This document shows, in pieces, positions 7,129-8,028 of a DNA stretch of 8,028 nucleotides. A program made the translations under genes and the position numbers. Under the pieces are notes generated by a model. That model did not search any database. It worked only from the letters and a program-made list of their open reading frames with translations, and had not been told where the DNA came from. Source of the DNA: JBEVMS01 sp040508515 (lineage in GTDB: Bacteria; Pseudomonadota; Gammaproteobacteria; Xanthomonadales; Rhodanobacteraceae); NCBI GenBank assembly GCA_040508515.1, contig JBEVMS010000338.1, forward strand, positions 1-8,028, given 5' to 3'. Position 1 is the first letter of the stretch. The number at the start of each line of letters is the position of its first letter.

Positions 7129-7146
7129 GTCGATCTCCCCATCGAC
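7129..7146 (-). promoter_or_regulatory. sspA ribosome binding site held in a hairpin loop
   Basis: On the minus strand GTCGAT (7146-7141) and ATCGAC (7134-7129) are perfect complements, and the six bases between them are exactly the Shine-Dalgarno sequence GGGGAG (7140-7135). The stem ends two bases before the ATG. The site decides the sspA start. The hairpin may display or mask the site, but a six-pair stem is only moderately stable and control is speculation. Confidence 0.45.
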
Positions 7147-7150
7147 CAGT

Positions 7151-7180
7151 GACGAGAACGGCTACCCCGGCCGCCTCGTC
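7151..7180 (-). other. Imperfect stem-loop in the petC-sspA gap
   Basis: Bases 7180-7170 (minus: GACGAGGCGGC) pair with 7162-7151 (GCCGTTCTCGTC) to form 11 pairs, including one G-U wobble, with a single bulged U and a seven-base loop. It lies 19 bases after the petC stop and before the sspA ribosome-site hairpin. No U-run follows, so it is not a classical terminator. It could mark an RNA processing or decay barrier that sets different petC and sspA message levels. Confidence 0.4.
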
Positions 7181-7199
7181 GGACTAAACACCCTCGGCC

Positions 7200-7931
7200 T
7201 TAATGCACATCCTTCCAATATTCCCGCTTCAACATATAGGCAAGGAAGGTGAACAGGCAGAGAAAAAGTAGTACCCACAGGCCATAGTGGTGGCGCTGCA
7301 AGACCGCTGGTTCGGAAACATATTCCAGAAAGGCGGTCAGGTCACGCGTGGCCGCACGAAACTGCTCGGGGTTGAGCGTGCCTGGGGTCTGCAATTTAAG
7401 CCGATCGACGGTATCGCTGCCCGGCGCCTTGACCGCCACCTGCAACCCTTGCAGCTCCCACAGCGGGTTGGGCATCGAGGCATTGGCGAAGACCGTGTTG
7501 TTCCAACCAACCGGACGGCTCGGATCGAGGTAGAACGCATTGAGGTAGGCGTAAACCCAGTCGGCGCTCTTGGCGCGCACTTCCAGCGACAGGTCCGGCG
7601 GCGCCTTGCCGAACGCCTGCTGAGCCACCTCGGCCGGCATTTGCGAGATCACCGGCTCACCGAACTTGGCGCCGGTGAAGTTGAGGTTGCTCATCACATC
7701 CTGCTCGGAGAGGCCCAGATCCTGGGCGATCCGCGCATAGCGCTGGTATTTCAGCGAATGGCAACCCACGCAGTAGTTGAAGAACAGCTTGGCACCGCGC
7801 TGCAACGATGCCTGATCGAAGACGTTGGTGCCCGCGGCGGGCAGTGCCACGCCCTCTTGCGCATGACTGGCGAGGCTTGCAAACAGCAAGCCCAAGGCCA
7901 GTGCGATCGATCCGAAATGGCGCTTAGTCAT
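7200..7931 (-). CDS. petC: Cytochrome c1 of the ubiquinol-cytochrome c reductase (bc1) complex
   Basis: Cytochrome c1 takes electrons from the Rieske protein and passes them to a soluble cytochrome c; it sits in the inner membrane with its haem domain in the periplasm. The 243-residue precursor shows a signal peptide (about 1-24, ending ASHA, cleavage likely before QEG), the haem-binding CVGCH (54-58), the likely axial methionine Met153 in NASMPNPLW, the DxxWVYAYL block (123-130), and a C-terminal membrane anchor (about 217-234) followed by KREYWKDVH. Length fits the short bacterial cytochrome c1 type. Its ATG overlaps the end of petB by eight bases, so translation is coupled and GGAG inside petB may help. 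It is the last bc1 gene, with sspA following on the same strand. Confidence 0.97.
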   Translation of the reverse strand: MTKRHFGSIALALGLLFASLASHAQEGVALPAAGTNVFDQASLQRGAKLFFNYCVGCHSLKYQRYARIAQDLGLSEQDVMSNLNFTGAKFGEPVISQMPAEVAQQAFGKAPPDLSLEVRAKSADWVYAYLNAFYLDPSRPVGWNNTVFANASMPNPLWELQGLQVAVKAPGSDTVDRLKLQTPGTLNPEQFRAATRDLTAFLEYVSEPAVLQRHHYGLWVLLFLCLFTFLAYMLKREYWKDVH

Positions 7932-8028
7932 GGGTAGTCACCCGCTCCGGGACCGGCTTGGTCGTCTCCCACCCCAGATGGGTATAGGCCCACAGGAACA
8001 CGAAATACCCGAAGTAGATCAGCGTCAT
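7924..8028 (-). CDS. petB: Cytochrome b of the bc1 complex, C-terminal 34 residues only
   Basis: The frame is open from the right window edge to a TAA at 7926-7924 and encodes MTLIYFGYFVFLWAYTHLGW followed by ETTKPVPERVTTHD. The hydrophobic stretch is the last membrane helix of cytochrome b, and KPVPERVT is typical of the protein's end. Cytochrome b carries the two b haems and the quinol and quinone sites of the complex. The Met at the window edge is internal; the rest of the gene (normally about 400 residues) lies to the right. The stop overlaps the petC start by eight bases (ATGACTAA), the usual petABC arrangement. Confidence 0.92.
   Translation of the reverse strand: MTLIYFGYFVFLWAYTHLGWETTKPVPERVTTHD

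Noticed and set aside
7287..7937. Open frame of 216 codons on the plus strand opposite petC
   Set aside because: It lies wholly over cytochrome c1, whose haem motif and signal peptide prove the minus strand codes.

Overview
The window is an ordinary, densely packed stretch of a GC-rich gammaproteobacterial chromosome. Gene order and protein similarity suggest a member of the Xanthomonadaceae/Lysobacteraceae (Xanthomonas, Stenotrophomonas or Lysobacter type). This placement is inferred from recognised families and GC-rich codon use, since no rRNA or other marker gene is present. There are no tRNA or rRNA genes, insertion sequences, phage genes or CRISPR arrays, and nothing looks recently transferred.

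Left block (1-1711, minus strand): the left edge cuts an intrinsic terminator that probably ends a plus-strand gene outside the window. Next comes the two-gene purine operon purE-purK, joined by a 4-base ATGA overlap and read leftwards. The two enzymes together turn AIR plus bicarbonate into CAIR in de novo purine synthesis.

Middle block (1777-5782, plus strand): a short divergent intergenic region leads into a rightward series. It holds a small Trm112/YcaR-like protein that has lost its zinc cysteines, a large DUF1631 protein with a PilZ-like C-terminal region, nadC (quinolinate phosphoribosyltransferase, NAD synthesis) whose start overlaps the DUF1631 stop, and a short DUF3301 membrane-anchored protein.

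Right block (5899-8028, minus strand): a leftward series ...petB-petC-sspA-sspB. petB (cytochrome b, only its 3' end is here) overlaps petC (cytochrome c1), both parts of the respiratory bc1 complex. petC is followed closely by sspA (RNA-polymerase-binding stringent starvation protein A) and sspB (ClpXP adaptor for ssrA-tagged proteins). The plus and minus series converge on a strong GC-rich stem-loop at 5854-5883.

No new multi-gene system is evident. The points most worth a second look are the zinc-less Trm112-like protein, the coupling of an uncharacterised DUF1631 protein to nadC, a His-to-Gln change at a conserved NadC active-site position, and the sspA leader, where the ribosome binding site forms the loop of a perfect hairpin.
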